This document shows positions 63,510 through 64,000 of a stretch of DNA of 64,000 nucleotides, piece by piece. Both the position numbers and the translations under genes were made by a program. The first letter of the stretch is position 1. Every line of letters begins with the position of its first letter. Source of the stretch: Marinobacter sp. Arc7-DN-1. GTDB taxonomy: Bacteria > Pseudomonadota > Gammaproteobacteria > Pseudomonadales > Oleiphilaceae. The notes under the pieces were generated by a model. The model was not told the DNA's origin. It ran no database searches and was given only the letters and a program-made list of their open reading frames with translations. The stretch is taken from NCBI RefSeq assembly GCF_003441595.1, contig NZ_CP031848.1, positions 2,852,001-2,916,000 on the forward strand. Reading direction: 5' to 3'.

Positions 63510-64000
63510 ATGGCTATACGGAAGCTGCTGATCGCCAATCGCGGAGAGATTGCGGTCAGGATTGCCCGGGCCTGCAGCGAACTGGGTATCCGCTCAGTCG
63601 CCATTCATTCGGAGGCTGACGAGTACTCCCTGCACGTCAAGAAAGCCGACGAAGCCTATCAGATCAGCAAGGATCCCCTGTCGGGGTATCTGAATCCGCA
63701 CCACATCGTGAACATGGCGGTGGAAACCGGCTGCGATGCCTTGCATCCCGGCTACGGTTTCCTGTCGGAAAACGCCGAGCTTGCGGCTATTTGTGAGCGG
63801 CGTGGCATTACTTTTGTGGGACCCACGGCCGACGCCATCGCGTCGATGGGGGACAAAACCCAGGCCCGGCAAACGGCTTTAGCCGCTGGTGTGCCGGTAA
63901 CCCCCGGCTCCAAAGGTAATCTCAACGACGTGGAAGACGCTGTGGCCCAGGCTGCCGACATTGGTTACCCGGTGATGCTGAAAGCCACCTCCGGTGGTGG
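63510..64000 (+). CDS. Biotin carboxylase, pyruvate carboxylase subunit A type (partial)
   Basis: The gene runs off the window after 163 complete codons of an expected 470 or so. It starts MAIRKLLIANRGEIAVRIAR with GGAGG upstream, and contains CDALHPGYGFLSENAELA, GDKTQARQTALAAGVPVTPG and the ATP-grasp glycine loop at the edge. The LHVKKADEAYQI and DPLSGYLNPHHIVNMAVETG segments are closer to the subunit A of two-subunit pyruvate carboxylases than to AccC, but this is by pattern only. The partner biotinyl subunit would lie beyond the window. Confidence 0.85.
   Translation, partial: MAIRKLLIANRGEIAVRIARACSELGIRSVAIHSEADEYSLHVKKADEAYQISKDPLSGYLNPHHIVNMAVETGCDALHPGYGFLSENAELAAICERRGITFVGPTADAIASMGDKTQARQTALAAGVPVTPGSKGNLNDVEDAVAQAADIGYPVMLKATSGG

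Overview
The window looks like a chromosomal segment from a Marinobacter-type marine gammaproteobacterium. The evidence is high-GC coding with gammaproteobacterial families throughout (GreB, MetNIQ, FghA, TonB-ExbB-ExbD-ExbD, NSS and AGCS sodium symporters, HBM-type chemoreceptor) and a type VI secretion (T6SS) locus in the same gene order as the large cluster of Vibrio cholerae. The genus is an inference from gene content; no rRNA or tRNA gene was seen.

Layout. 1-1.9 kb: greB, a small exported protein, a recombinase N-terminal-domain-only gene and an acyl-CoA-binding protein. 2.1-28.6 kb: one rightward T6SS locus, tssB-tssC-tssE-tssF-tssG-fha-tssJ-tssK-tssL-tssH(clpV)-sigma54 activator-vasI/tagO-tssA-tssM-vgrG, ending in a module made of a DUF4123 adaptor, a large VasX-like membrane-active effector and a membrane protein that is its likely immunity partner. 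A decayed REP-associated transposase follows. On the opposite strand (29.0-30.4 kb) lies hcp with two unknown small genes, one encoding a lipoprotein, that resemble a cargo/immunity pair. hcp has a sigma54-like promoter preceded by three tandem 10-bp repeats, which fits control by the sigma54 activator encoded in the main cluster.

30.6-33.6 kb: a PP2C phosphatase-kinase fusion and a formate/nitrite transporter. The transporter leader carries an NtrC-like site, a sigma54 promoter, hexaloop hairpins and an intrinsic terminator, the layout of a nitrate-responsive antitermination leader. 33.6-36.0 kb: exbB-exbD-exbD-tonB behind a Fur-box-like palindrome. 36-44 kb: diguanylate cyclase, TauE/SafE permease, lytic transglycosylase, amidase, unknown protein and HDOD-GAF protein. 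44.3-47 kb: metN-metI-metQ methionine importer. 47-56 kb: peroxiredoxin, AGCS symporter, CBS protein, S-formylglutathione hydrolase, degenerate HD-GYP protein, membrane diguanylate cyclase, MATE pump and NSS transporter. 56.3-61.3 kb: XRE regulator, a GGDEF-EAL protein split by one in-frame amber codon, and a chemoreceptor. 61.4-64 kb: remnants of two acyl-CoA dehydrogenase genes, two short related exported proteins, a CBS-like protein and the start of a biotin carboxylase (pyruvate carboxylase subunit A type).

The most notable non-coding signal is a family of three long hairpins (4808-4922, 14391-14502, 46029-46135). Their arms differ between copies but pair within each copy, their loops share a conserved motif, and all three sit between co-directional genes of operons. 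The best candidates for undescribed biology are these elements, the hcp-linked gene pair and the hcp promoter repeats.
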